From the NCBI RefSeq assembly GCF_014649735.1, contig NZ_BMTP01000001.1, positions 186,001 to 250,000 of the forward strand: DNA of 64,000 nucleotides, given 5' to 3'. Below, piece by piece: positions 54,040 to 62,875 of the stretch. Source of the DNA: Streptomyces lavendofoliae (GTDB taxonomy: Bacteria; Actinomycetota; Actinomycetes; Streptomycetales; Streptomycetaceae). The stretch's first letter is position 1. Every line of letters begins with the position of its first letter. The position numbers and the translations under genes are program-made. The notes beneath the pieces were generated by a model. That model was not told the origin of the DNA. It ran no database searches and saw only the letters and a program-made list of their open reading frames with translations.

Positions 54040-55326
54040 TCAGGGAGCGGGGTCCGGAGCGTGGGGCCGCGCGGCGGCGGGGGGAACCGCGGCGAAGCGG
54101 TGCCGACCGGCGAACACACCGCCCGGGACGACCTCGGCGGCGGAGCGCGCACCGGGGCACGCGGGCCCGGCCGGGCCGTGACGGGGGGCCCTGAGCCGGG
54201 TGCCCACCAGGACCGTGCGCAGCGCCCGTTCGGCCGCGTCCGCGAGCAGTTCGGCGGCCCGGTCCAGCGCCTGCGCCGGGGGCAGCGGGCCGGGCGCGAT
54301 CGACTCGTAGGCGTCCAGCCCCGCCTCCCCGGCGCCCTCGCCCAGCGTGCCCGCCAGCGCCAGGACCGGTACGCCCGCCGCCCGGGCGCGCCGCGCCACC
54401 TCGCCCGGCACCTTGCCCCGCGCCGTCTGGACGTCCAGCGTGCCCTCGCCGGTCACCACCAGGTCGGCGCGGCCCAGCCGGGCGCCCAGGTCCAGCCCGT
54501 CGAGGAGCACCTCGAAGCGCGGGACCAGCCGGCCACCCACCGCCGCGAGCCCCGCGCCCAGCCCGCCGGACGCCCCGGTACCGGGGGCGCACCGCAGGTC
54601 GACGCCCGGGGCGCAGGCCGCCGTGAGCGCGGCCGCCCAGTGCTCCAGGGCCGCCGACAACTCCTCGCACTGCGCCGGGGTCGCCCCCTTCTGCGGGCCG
54701 AAGACCCGGGCGACCCCCCGCTCGCCGCACAGCACGTTGTACGGGTTGCACGCCACCAGCAGCTCGGTGTCCGCCAGCCGCGGGTCGAGCCCGCGGGTGT
54801 CGAGGACCGCGAGCCGGGTCAACGACGAGCCGCCGTGCGGCAGTTCGGCGCCGGACGCGTCGAGGAGCCGGACGCCCAGCGCCCGGAGTGCGCCCGCGCC
54901 GCCGTCGGAGGTGCCCGAGTCGCCGCACCCGACCAGGACGCGCCGGGCCCCCGCGTCGAGGGCCGCCCGGATCAGCTCCCCGACGCCGTACGTGGTCGTG
55001 GCGCCCGGGTCGCGGCGGCCCGGCGGCACCAGGGCGAGCCCGGCGGCGGCGGCCATCTCCACCACCGCCGAGCCGTCCCCGAGCAGCGCGAAGCGGCTGC
55101 CCACCGGGTCCCCCAGCGGGCCGGTCACGGCACGGTCGACGAGCCGGCCGCCCGTCGCGGCGGCCAGCGCCTCCGCCGTGCCCTCACCGCCGTCGACCAG
55201 GGGGATCAGGTCCAGCTCGGCGTCCGGCAGGACCCGCAGCACCCCCTCGGCGATGGCCTCGGCGGCCTCCCGCGCCGACAGGGACTCCTTGAAGCCGCTC
55301 GGGGCGACGGCGACGCGGTAGCTCAT
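54040..55326 (-). CDS. Glycerate kinase (GckA/GlxK type 1)
   Basis: 428 residues. Phosphorylates D-glycerate. Family motifs: VAPSGFKESLSAREAAEAIAEG at the N-terminus, LVDGGEGTAEAL, GCGDSGTSDGGAGAL, CNPYNVLCGERGVARVFGPQKGA and VTGEGTLDVQTARGKVPG. About 50 residues beyond the usual end are Pro/Ala/Arg-rich and look like non-conserved read-on. The ATG overlaps the transporter stop by three bases, implying glycerate or related acid uptake and use as one unit. Confidence 0.93.
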   Translation of the reverse strand: MSYRVAVAPSGFKESLSAREAAEAIAEGVLRVLPDAELDLIPLVDGGEGTAEALAAATGGRLVDRAVTGPLGDPVGSRFALLGDGSAVVEMAAAAGLALVPPGRRDPGATTTYGVGELIRAALDAGARRVLVGCGDSGTSDGGAGALRALGVRLLDASGAELPHGGSSLTRLAVLDTRGLDPRLADTELLVACNPYNVLCGERGVARVFGPQKGATPAQCEELSAALEHWAAALTAACAPGVDLRCAPGTGASGGLGAGLAAVGGRLVPRFEVLLDGLDLGARLGRADLVVTGEGTLDVQTARGKVPGEVARRARAAGVPVLALAGTLGEGAGEAGLDAYESIAPGPLPPAQALDRAAELLADAAERALRTVLVGTRLRAPRHGPAGPACPGARSAAEVVPGGVFAGRHRFAAVPPAAARPHAPDPAP

Positions 55327-56753
55327 CGGGGGACCTCCAGGAGGACGGGCACGCCGAACAGCGGCCAGACGGTCAGCGCGAAGACCAGGACCAGGCCGGC
55401 CGTCAGCGGGGCGAGCACCGCCGACAGCCGCAGCAGGTCGCGCGGGGTGTAGGTGGGCACCCCGGCGGGGAGGTCGCGGAAGAGCGCGACGGGCTTGGCC
55501 GACGCGGGCAGCGTGTGGCAGAACCCGGCCGCGGCCGTCGAGGCGAGCGCGGCGGCGACCGGGTTGACGCCCGCCGCGGACGCCGCCACCACGACCAGCG
55601 GGACGAGCACCGACGAGCGGGCCGAGCGCGATTGGAGCACCAGGTGCGCCGCCGTGCTGACGACCACCACGACGGTCAGGAACAGCCAGGGCGGCGCGTG
55701 CGCCGGCAGGCCCGCCACCAGCCACCCGGCGGCGCCCGAGTCGGCGAGCGCCACGCCCATCGCCGTCGTCGCCGCCATGAACAGCAGCAGCGGCCACGGC
55801 ACGGTCCGCAGGCCGTCCTTGAGCCGCACCGTCCCCAGCGCCGGTGACGCGGCCACCACCGCGCCGATCAGCGCCACGACCGCCGGGGACACCCGGTGCA
55901 GCGGCTCGCTGCACCACAGCACCACCACCGTGGCCAGCAGCAGCGCGCAGCGCGACTCGGCGGTGGACAGCGGCCCCGTGACCGGCGCGCGCGCGTGCGC
56001 CTCGACGTCCGCCGGGGTGACGCGCACCGGGGCACGGCGGTCGTCGCGCGTGGTGGTGGTGAACAGGACCGCCTCGGCGGCCAGATGGGACGACACCACC
56101 GCGAGCGGCAGCCCGAGCAGCAGCCATGTCACGAAGCCCAGCCGCTGCCCGGTGTGCTCCCACAGCACGCTGACGGTGATCAGGTGCGCCCCGGCGCCGA
56201 TGAGCGTGGCGACGGCGGACAGCAGCACCACCGTCGGGAACAGCAGCGCGAGCATCACCACCAGCCGCCGGCGGTCCGCCAGCACGGCGGCCAGGGCCAG
56301 GAACACCGGCAGCGCGAGCGCGGCCCGCCCCGAGGTCGCCGGCACGGCGAACGAGGTGACGACGAGGGCGGCCGTGGTCAGGTGGACCAGCTGGCGCACC
56401 GTCCGGGCACCACTGACCAGGAACGCCGCCGCCCGCCCCGCGAGGCCCGTCCGGGTGACCGCGGCGGCCAGGACGAACGCGCAGATCAGCAGCCAGATGG
56501 TCTCGTCGCCGAGGGTGGCGAAGAGGGTCTCGCTGCTGATCACGCCCGTCGCGGTCAGGGCGAGTCCCGCGCCCAGCGCGACATAGGTGTCGTCGACCGG
56601 GGTCGCGATCCAGGCGACGGTGGCGAGCACGAAGACGGCGAGGGTGAGGCGCGCGTCGGCGCCGAGACCGGGGAACAGGGCCGGCATGGCCAGCAGCGTG
56701 CACAGCCCCAGCCCGCCGCCGGCCCACGCCGCCCGGCCGGGGGTGAGGGTCAC
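55323..56753 (-). CDS. DASS/SLC13-like anion transporter
   Basis: 476 residues with 10-12 membrane helices; SETLFATLGDETIWLLICAFVLAAAVTRTGL, an SFAVPATSGRAALALPVFLAL hairpin-like motif and a repeat in the second half (HTLPASAKPVALFRDL) resemble divalent-anion:Na+ symporters. Substrate is probably a carboxylate; coupling to glycerate kinase suggests glycerate or a relative. GTG start at 56753. Confidence 0.85.
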   Translation of the reverse strand: MTLTPGRAAWAGGGLGLCTLLAMPALFPGLGADARLTLAVFVLATVAWIATPVDDTYVALGAGLALTATGVISSETLFATLGDETIWLLICAFVLAAAVTRTGLAGRAAAFLVSGARTVRQLVHLTTAALVVTSFAVPATSGRAALALPVFLALAAVLADRRRLVVMLALLFPTVVLLSAVATLIGAGAHLITVSVLWEHTGQRLGFVTWLLLGLPLAVVSSHLAAEAVLFTTTTRDDRRAPVRVTPADVEAHARAPVTGPLSTAESRCALLLATVVVLWCSEPLHRVSPAVVALIGAVVAASPALGTVRLKDGLRTVPWPLLLFMAATTAMGVALADSGAAGWLVAGLPAHAPPWLFLTVVVVVSTAAHLVLQSRSARSSVLVPLVVVAASAAGVNPVAAALASTAAAGFCHTLPASAKPVALFRDLPAGVPTYTPRDLLRLSAVLAPLTAGLVLVFALTVWPLFGVPVLLEVPR

Positions 56754-56826
56754 GTGATCAGTCTCGGTACGTGCGATGAGTCCCCAATGAGCGCTTTGTT
56801 AAGGGAATTTCATGGAACGGGGCGCT

Positions 56827-57486
56827 TCATGGCATGCGGTAGCCCATGCCGCGCACCGTTTCGAGCCGCCGCGCGCCCAGCTTCTTCCTCAGCGCCCGCA
56901 CGTACACGTCCACGATGTTCGAGCCGGGGTCGAAGTCGTACCCCCATACGTGGGACAGGATCTGCTCCCGCGACAGGACCTGGCCCGGGTGGCGCAGGAA
57001 CAGCTCCAGCAGCATGAACTCACGGGCCGTCAGGTCGACGGTCCGGTCGTCCGCCCCGGCGCGCCGGGTGCGCAGGTCGAGGCTGAGGTCACCGCTGCGC
57101 AGCACCGTCACCTCGGGCGCGCGGGCCGCGGTGCGCAGCCGGAGCCGTACCCGCGCCAGCAGCTCCTCGAAGCGGAACGGCTTGGTCATCCAGTCGTCGG
57201 CGCCGCCCTCCAGGCCCGCCACGGTGTCCCGTACCGAGTCGCGTGCCGTCAGCACGATCACCGGCAGCGTCACCCGCGCCTCGCGCAGCTCGCGCAGCAC
57301 GGTGAAGCCGTCCCGGCCGGGCAGCCCGATGTCCAGCACCATCAGGTCGAAGCCGCCGGTGACCGCGTAGTCGAGGGCGGTGTCCCCGTCGGCGGCCACC
57401 GTGGTGGTGAAGGCGTGGGCCCGCAGGCCCTTCTCGACGAAGGAGGCGATCCGCTCCTCGTCCTCGGCGATCAGGACCCGGTTCAC
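56827..57486 (-). CDS. OmpR/PhoB family response regulator
   Basis: 219 residues: receiver with EDEE acidic pocket, phospho-Asp in LMVLDIGLPGRDGF (about 51), Lys in TKPFRF; winged-helix output with DLTAREFMLLELFLRHPGQVLSREQIL and VDVYVRALRKKLG. GTG at 57486 lies inside the next gene's boundary: the kinase stop (57483) overlaps, so regulator precedes kinase in one operon. Confidence 0.95.
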   Translation of the reverse strand: MNRVLIAEDEERIASFVEKGLRAHAFTTTVAADGDTALDYAVTGGFDLMVLDIGLPGRDGFTVLRELREARVTLPVIVLTARDSVRDTVAGLEGGADDWMTKPFRFEELLARVRLRLRTAARAPEVTVLRSGDLSLDLRTRRAGADDRTVDLTAREFMLLELFLRHPGQVLSREQILSHVWGYDFDPGSNIVDVYVRALRKKLGARRLETVRGMGYRMP

Positions 57487-58997
57487 TCGTCCTCCTCCTC
57501 CGCCGGGCGCGCGCGATCCGGCACCAGCGCGTCCTCCAGTACGAGTACGAAGGTGGCTCCCCCGGACTCCGCCCGGGGGGACCCCCAGCCGCCCTCGGTC
57601 GGCCGCAGCTCCACCCGGCCGCGGTGCCCCTCCGCGATGGCCTTCACGATGGACAGCCCGAGCCCGGCGCCGCCGCCCGCGCGGGTGCCCCGCCGGACGG
57701 TGCCCCGGCGGAACCGTTCGAAGATCACGGTTGCGTCCTCGGCCCGTACGCCGGGGCCGGTGTCGGCGACGTACAGCTCGATCCGGTTGCCGGTCTCGCG
57801 GGAGCCGATCCCGATGCGCTGGCCCGGGACGGTGTGCTGGACGGCGTTCTGCGCCAGCTGGACCATCGCCTGGGTGATGCGCTGCGGGTCCAGCTCGGCC
57901 TCCCGGTCGGCGACGCCTTCCAGGACCCATTCGCGCTCACCGAGGGCGCGGGCCTTCACGAACACGTCGGCGGTCAGCTCGCCCAGCTGTACCGGCTCCG
58001 GCGTGACGAAGTCGGGGCGCTCGGCCTTGGCCAGCAGCAGCAGGTCCTCCACGATCCGGCTCATCCGGTCCAGTTCGTCGGTGACGAGCCGGATCGTCTC
58101 CGCCTGTTCGGCCGGGTCGTCGCCCATCAGCTCCAGGTGGCCGCGCACGATCGTGATGGGCGTGCGCAGTTCGTGGCCGGCGTCGTCGACGAACTGGCGC
58201 TGCGCCGCGAACGCCCGCTCCAGCCGGTCCAGCATCGCGTTGAACGTCTCGGCGAGCAGCGCGATGTCGTCACGGCCCCGCACCGGGATGCGGCGGGTCA
58301 GGTCCTGTTCGGTGAGCTGGGCGGCGGCCCGGCTCACCAGGCGTACCGGGGCGAGGATGCGGCCCGCGACGGCCCACCCGATGCCGGTGGTCATCAGCAG
58401 CGCCACCCCCGAGATGGCGAGCTGGGTACGGAACGCCTCGGTGGCGATGGCCCGTTCGTCGGCGGCGTGGAAGGCGACGACGAACGCCCCGGGCGGGGCG
58501 TGGCCCGCCGGGTCGATGGGCACCTTCGCCCACCGCACCTCGCCCCACGGCCGGTCGAGGGTGCCCGAGCGGGCGGGGGAGGCGAGGATCCGGGCGAGGG
58601 CCTCCCGGTCGCGGTGGAGGGCGGCTCCGGTGGTGTCGCGGGGCTGCCGCAGCACGGACGGGACGCCGCCCGGCCCCCGGGTGAGGCCGAGCAGTTCCTC
58701 GTCGGGGTCGGAGTACTGGCGCTGGAGGAACACCTCCAGCAGGCGGCGCGGGTCGCTGAACCCGGCGCCGGTGCCGGGGTCCACGCCCTGGTCGACGAAG
58801 TTGGCGAACTCGCGGGTCTCCTGGGTGAGCAGCCCGCTGATCCGGTGGTCGACGTCGCGCAGCAGGATGGAGCGGGTCGTCATGGCGACGGCGGCCAGCG
58901 CCACCGCCATCATCAGCAGCAGCCAGAGCAGGATCCGCACCCGGGCGGAGACGCGGCGGTCAGGTGTCGTCACCGAAGTCGTCACCGCGGTCGTCAT
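57483..58997 (-). CDS. Sensor histidine kinase (HAMP-HisKA-HATPase)
   Basis: 504 residues. TM1 (ILLWLLLMMAVALAAVAM), an extracytoplasmic sensor of about 150 residues, TM2 (ISGVALLMTTGIGWAVAG), HAMP, then AAQRQFVDDAGHELRTPITIVRGH (phospho-His) and a HATPase with NAVQH, DTGPGVRAED and GGGAGLGLSIVKAIAEGH. ATG at 58997 with GGGGGA upstream is chosen. The frame stays open to 59537, but that stretch is out-of-frame coding of the secreted protein gene. Confidence 0.93.
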   Translation of the reverse strand: MTTAVTTSVTTPDRRVSARVRILLWLLLMMAVALAAVAMTTRSILLRDVDHRISGLLTQETREFANFVDQGVDPGTGAGFSDPRRLLEVFLQRQYSDPDEELLGLTRGPGGVPSVLRQPRDTTGAALHRDREALARILASPARSGTLDRPWGEVRWAKVPIDPAGHAPPGAFVVAFHAADERAIATEAFRTQLAISGVALLMTTGIGWAVAGRILAPVRLVSRAAAQLTEQDLTRRIPVRGRDDIALLAETFNAMLDRLERAFAAQRQFVDDAGHELRTPITIVRGHLELMGDDPAEQAETIRLVTDELDRMSRIVEDLLLLAKAERPDFVTPEPVQLGELTADVFVKARALGEREWVLEGVADREAELDPQRITQAMVQLAQNAVQHTVPGQRIGIGSRETGNRIELYVADTGPGVRAEDATVIFERFRRGTVRRGTRAGGGAGLGLSIVKAIAEGHRGRVELRPTEGGWGSPRAESGGATFVLVLEDALVPDRARPAEEEDE

Positions 58998-59475
58998 CGT
59001 CGTCGTCCCCCGCGGTGGCCGGCGGCCCGGGCACCACGGTGTCGGTGGGCGTGGTACGGGCCGGCGCGGCGCCGCCACCGCCGCCGCCACCGGCCGGCCG
59101 GGCGGGCGGGGCCGAAGTGCCCGCCGGTGTCCCCGCGGGCGCCCCGCCCGGTGCGGGAACGGCGCTGGGCGTGCCCCCGGCGCCGCCGCCCGGCGCCCCG
59201 GCCGGCGCGGACGCGGCGGTGGGCGTCCCCGTGCCGCTGGCCGGCGCCCCGCCCTGTTCCGCGCCCGGCCGGCGGGCCGGCGGCGGGGTGCCCGGCCCGG
59301 TGCTCGTGGACGCGCCCGCCGCGCTCCCGGACGGCCGGGGCGTGGCGCCCAGTTCCACTTCGGGTGGCACCCGCGGTGCCTGGGGGGTGTCGGCCAGCAG
59401 GTGGCTGGTCGCGGCGATGCCGAGCGGGATGGCGACGACCGCGGCGAGCGTCGCCATGCGATGGGAGAAGGCCAT
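58960..59475 (-). CDS. Small secreted or anchored Pro/Ala/Gly-rich protein
   Basis: 171 residues. A signal-like hydrophobic N-terminus (MAFSHRMATLAAVVAIPLGIAA), then a low-complexity Ala/Gly/Pro/Thr region and an acidic end (DDDDDDRGDDFGDD). No domain. It overlaps the kinase start by about 38 bases and precedes kinase and regulator, so it may be an accessory of that two-component system. An ATG three codons upstream is possible. Composition supports surface exposure; function unknown. Confidence 0.7.
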   Translation of the reverse strand: MAFSHRMATLAAVVAIPLGIAATSHLLADTPQAPRVPPEVELGATPRPSGSAAGASTSTGPGTPPPARRPGAEQGGAPASGTGTPTAASAPAGAPGGGAGGTPSAVPAPGGAPAGTPAGTSAPPARPAGGGGGGGAAPARTTPTDTVVPGPPATAGDDDDDDRGDDFGDDT

Positions 59476-59925
59476 GGGGCACATCCTGGGCGCGGGCCCG
59501 CCACGCCCGGATGAGCGCCGGATGAAGGCTCCTTCATGAACGGTGCGGGTTCCCCGCACCCGCCGGGCCTTCGCGGAGGGAGGCGCGGAGGGTCGCGCCG
59601 CGGGCCGGCAGCGCCCGAGCCTGCGGGGAAGGAGCCCGGGACGCGCCCGCCCGGGCCGGACCGGCGGGCACCGGGCCCGCGCGCGGACGCTCACGCGGGC
59701 GCGCGCCGGGGCGTCCGGGGTGCCACCCGTCCGGGTGATGCGCGAGCCGGCCGGGCCGCCACGGACGCGTGGCCCCCTCCCGTGAGGTCCCCGCCCGCCG
59801 GGGGGAAGCGCCCGCGAGCCCGGTCCGGGTGGAGCCGCGCGCGGGGTGCGGGGGAGTTACGCCCCGGACCGGGGGAGGAGCCACGCGCCGGGTCCGCGAG
59901 GAGTCACGCGCCGGATCAGGAGGAG
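59476..59925. other. 450-bp gene-free region with reiterated 3' end
   Basis: Very GC-rich. Apart from the repeat block at 59854-59945 I see no gene, clear promoter or terminator. It holds the promoter of the secreted-protein/two-component operon at its left end, since genes on both sides are on the minus strand. Confidence 0.5.
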
Positions 59926-59945
59926 CTACGCGTCGAGGCCGATCG
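59854..59945. repeat. Four imperfect 22-24-bp repeats at the 3' end of the AsnC-like gene
   Basis: Copies begin at 59854, 59878, 59901 and 59923 (GAG then TTACGCC, CCACGCG, TCACGCG, CTACGCG, each followed by a CCGG-like run). The last copy contains the gene's stop codon and final codons; the others lie in the flank. Read on the minus strand the stop position varies as TAA, TGG, TGA, TAG. Confidence 0.75.
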
Positions 59946-60207
59946 CGAACGCGGCCTCCAGGTCGTGCTGGGAGTACGTGCGGAACGCCACGTGGGTGTC
60001 CGTCGCCTCGACGCCGGGGATCTTGCTGATCCGGCCCGGGATGACGTCCGCCAGGTCGTCGTGCCGTGCCACACGGACCATGGCGATGAGGTCGTACGTA
60101 CCCGTGACGGAGAAGACCTCGCTGACGCTGTCCAGCGAGGCGATCGACTCGGCGATCTCGGGGATGCGGTCCACGCTGGTCTTGATGAGCACGATCGCGG
60201 TGATCAC
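59926..60207 (-). CDS. Lrp/AsnC effector-domain (RAM) protein without HTH
   Basis: 93 residues, MITAIVLIKTSVDRIPEIAESIASLDSVSEVFSVTGTYDLIAMVRV..., a complete RAM (regulation of amino-acid metabolism) domain but no DNA-binding domain. Stand-alone RAM proteins can form oligomers and bind amino acids. GTG start overlaps the rhomboid gene stop (GTGA). The C-terminus lies in a reiterated segment. Confidence 0.92.
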   Translation of the reverse strand: MITAIVLIKTSVDRIPEIAESIASLDSVSEVFSVTGTYDLIAMVRVARHDDLADVIPGRISKIPGVEATDTHVAFRTYSQHDLEAAFAIGLDA

Positions 60208-60902
60208 GGCTGTCCTTCTCCCTCGGTGGCCGCTGGGTGGGCCTTCACTCTAGCCCCCCGCCCGAACCGCACCCACGCGTAGAGGAAGCCCAGGCAGAAG
60301 CCCACCACATGGGCCAGGTAGGCCACCCCCGGGCCGCTGTCGGCGCCCCGGGCGGCCAGCCACTGCAACACGAACCAGAAGATCAGCACGATCCAGGCCG
60401 GGAAGCGCAGCGGCAGGAAGAAGAGGAAGGGGAAGAGGCTGGTGACCCGTGCCCTGGGGAAGAGGTGGAGGAAGGCGCCGAGCACTCCCGAGATCGCCCC
60501 GGACGCCCCCACCAGGGTCTGGTCGGAGTCGGCGTGCGCCACCGCGTACCCGAGCAGCGCGAGGCAGCCGGAGCCCGCGTAGAAGAGGGCGAACTCCAGG
60601 TGGCCCAGCCGTTCCTCGGTCATCGCGCCGAACACGTACAGGAACAGCATGTTGCCCAGCAGGTGCAGCCAACTGCCGCTGACGAACAGGGCCGTCAGCG
60701 GGGACAGGAGGACGTCCGGGGAGCCGCTCAGCAGCTCGGCGGGGACGATGCCCCAGCGGCGGAAGTACGAGCTCTGGGCGGCGAGGAGCGTGTCGCCCGT
60801 GCCGTACGACGGGTTCAGCCCGGACACCGGACTGATCAGGAAGACCAGGAAACAGGCGCCGATCACGGCGTACGTCACGGTGGGCCCGCGCCAAGCGATC
60901 AT
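60204..60902 (-). CDS. Rhomboid family intramembrane serine protease
   Basis: 232 residues, six membrane helices, with HLLGNMLFLYVFG (GlpG-like H/N pair), LVGASGAISGVLGAF (catalytic Ser) and VAYLAHVVGFCLGFL (catalytic His). It cleaves membrane proteins in the lipid bilayer. ATG at 60902 lacks a clear Shine-Dalgarno; a longer start at GTG 60956 would add residues including a rare TTA leucine codon, which would make it bldA-dependent. Upstream of, and coupled to, the RAM protein. Confidence 0.88.
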   Translation of the reverse strand: MIAWRGPTVTYAVIGACFLVFLISPVSGLNPSYGTGDTLLAAQSSYFRRWGIVPAELLSGSPDVLLSPLTALFVSGSWLHLLGNMLFLYVFGAMTEERLGHLEFALFYAGSGCLALLGYAVAHADSDQTLVGASGAISGVLGAFLHLFPRARVTSLFPFLFFLPLRFPAWIVLIFWFVLQWLAARGADSGPGVAYLAHVVGFCLGFLYAWVRFGRGARVKAHPAATEGEGQP

Positions 60903-61054
60903 GGACAGATCATGACGTAAACGGAGGGAGCGGGACAGGGTGCCTCGCCGCGCCACGGGGGTACCCGCGAGGCCGTAGGGTTACGGCACGCACACCCGCA
61001 GTTCGACGGCGCACCGCGGATCCCGGACCCGGCACGATGGAAGAGGACGGAACG

Positions 61055-61297
61055 ATGACGACGGTTCCCCTGCCGACCGCGACGACCCGCTGGCGCTGCA
61101 CGCTCTGCGGCAATCTGACGCGCTTCGACGTCACCCGCTCGTCCAAGGTCGTGGAGTACGTCCATCTGGACCTCGCGGGCGAGCCCACGGTGGAGGAGCG
61201 CGAGGTGGTCAGTGAGACCATCGAGTCGGTCCGCTGCCGTTGGTGCAACGCGGTGGACCGGATCGAGCTGGTGGACAGGCCGGACGCCGCTTCCTGA
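61055..61297 (+). CDS. Small zinc-ribbon-like protein
   Basis: 80 residues, MTTVPLPTATTRWRCTLCGNLTRFDV...SVRCRWCNAVDRIELVD. Two CxxC pairs spaced about 45 residues suggest a zinc ribbon. ATG at 61055 has GAGG eight bases upstream; ATG 61037 is an alternative. No known function. Located 55 bp before the NYN gene, likely co-transcribed. Confidence 0.82.
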   Translation: MTTVPLPTATTRWRCTLCGNLTRFDVTRSSKVVEYVHLDLAGEPTVEEREVVSETIESVRCRWCNAVDRIELVDRPDAAS

Positions 61298-61351
61298 GGG
61301 ACCTGAGGCGGCCCGGCGGGTCAGGACGGACGGGTAGTGGGGTGACGAATC

Positions 61352-62716
61352 GTGGAGCAGCCCGACAGCGGCGCTGAGCCGGCCGGCGCGGCCGGTGACG
61401 CCGCCGAGGCGCTCGACCGCCCGCTGCCCGACGGTGTGCGGCGCCGGGTCGTCGCGCTGGTCTCGGACGCCTTCGGCGGCCTGACGGTCGCGGAGCTTCC
61501 CCCGCAGCTGCGCCAGTACGCCCGGTTCACCCCGTCGCGGCGGGCCAGGTTCGCGGGCAACGCGATGGCGGCCGCCCTGGAGGGCGACCCGGTCTTCCGC
61601 CAGCGGATCGGCGAGCGCCTCAAGGAGGGGCAGCCCGAGCTGGCCCGCGCGGTCGAGTCCGGCGCGCCGCCGGCCGCCGCCGATCCGGTGGACGTCGCCG
61701 CGACGGCGTACGTACTGCGCCCCGCCGGCTGGGTCAAGCTGGTCGCCGCCGCCGGTGAGGAGGCCCAGCGGGCGGACGCCGAACGCGCCGACGAGGCCGG
61801 GCGGCGGGAGCTGGAGCGGCTGCGCGCCGAACTGGCCGAGGCCCGCGCCCACACCAGGACCGAGACCGAGCGGCTGCGCGCCGAGCTGGACGCGGCGCGC
61901 AAGGAAGCCGAATCGCTTCAGCGCAAGCTGCGCAGCGCCCAGAGCGACGTCAAGCGCGGCGAGGCGGCCCTGCGCCGCAGCCGGGCCGACGCCGACGGCG
62001 TGCGCGCCGAGGCGGCGGCCCAGGTGTCCGCCGCGGAGAGCGAGACGCGGCGCCTCAAGGCCCGCCTCGGCGAGGCGGAGGCCGCGCTGGAGGCCAGCCG
62101 CCGGGCCACCCGCGAGGGGCGCTCGGTGGAGGACATGCGGCTGCGGCTGCTGCTGGACACCGTCCTGGAGGCGGCCCAGGGGCTGCGCCGCGAGCTGGCC
62201 CTGCCGCCCGTGTCGGTGCATCCCGCGGACACCGTCGACGCGGTGGAACCGGGCCGGATGTCACCCAAGGACATCGCGGCCCGCGCCCTGTCGGAGACCG
62301 ACCCGGCGCTGCTGGACCAGTTGCTGGCGCTGCCGCAGGCGCACCTGGTGGTGGACGGCTACAACGTCACCAAGACCGGCTACCCGACCATGCCGCTGGA
62401 GAAGCAGCGGCTGCGGCTGCTGGGCGGCCTGTCGACGCTGGCCGCCCGGACGGGCGCGGAGGTCACCTGCGTCTTCGACGGCGCCGAACTGGCGGCCCCG
62501 GTGCTGCTCGCCCCGCCGCGCGGGGTGCGGGTGCTGTTCTCCAAGCCGGGTGTCACGGCCGACGAGCTGATCCGCCAGCTGGTGCGGGCCGAGCCGCCGG
62601 GGCGGCCGGTGGTGGTGGTCTCCACCGACCGCGAGGTCGCCGACGGCGTCGCCAAGTCCGGTGCGCGCCCCGTCGCGTCCGCCTTGTTGCTGAAGCGGCT
62701 TTCGCGCGTCTCGTAA
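61352..62716 (+). CDS. NYN-domain (YacP-like) RNA-binding/nuclease protein
   Basis: 454 residues. An Ala-rich N-terminal region, a long charged coiled coil (about 140-270, Arg/Glu/Ala heptads), then a C-terminal NYN/PIN-like domain with HLVVDGYNVTKTGYPT (acidic active-site Asp), CVFDGAEL and VVVVSTDREVADG. NYN proteins such as Rae1/YacP cleave RNA. Coiled coil suggests oligomerisation. GTG start. Confidence 0.9.
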   Translation: MEQPDSGAEPAGAAGDAAEALDRPLPDGVRRRVVALVSDAFGGLTVAELPPQLRQYARFTPSRRARFAGNAMAAALEGDPVFRQRIGERLKEGQPELARAVESGAPPAAADPVDVAATAYVLRPAGWVKLVAAAGEEAQRADAERADEAGRRELERLRAELAEARAHTRTETERLRAELDAARKEAESLQRKLRSAQSDVKRGEAALRRSRADADGVRAEAAAQVSAAESETRRLKARLGEAEAALEASRRATREGRSVEDMRLRLLLDTVLEAAQGLRRELALPPVSVHPADTVDAVEPGRMSPKDIAARALSETDPALLDQLLALPQAHLVVDGYNVTKTGYPTMPLEKQRLRLLGGLSTLAARTGAEVTCVFDGAELAAPVLLAPPRGVRVLFSKPGVTADELIRQLVRAEPPGRPVVVVSTDREVADGVAKSGARPVASALLLKRLSRVS

Positions 62717-62826
62717 CTCATGGGCGCAATGCCCGGTTTGGGGAAACGTACCGTCAAGTGCCCATGACGCACCGTGGACTGTATGTAAAGAATGTGGCCC
62801 CTGAGCGAGATTTTTCGCATGAGGAT

Positions 62827-62856
62827 TTGAACTGATCACAAGATGGTCACTAGGGT
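62827..62856 (+). promoter_or_regulatory. Predicted vegetative promoter of the NlpC/P60 gene
   Basis: TTGAAC, 18-base spacer, TAGGGT, in an AT-richer stretch (62770-62860) about 170 bp before the coding start. It resembles HrdB-type promoters and would place the transcript start just before the structured leader. Confidence 0.55.
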
Positions 62857-62875
62857 CTGGCCACGAACCTCCGCG

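Noticed and set aside
58998..59537. Upstream extension of the histidine kinase frame
   Set aside because: It is the out-of-frame reading of the secreted-protein gene; composition is Pro/Arg-rich and lacks any domain.
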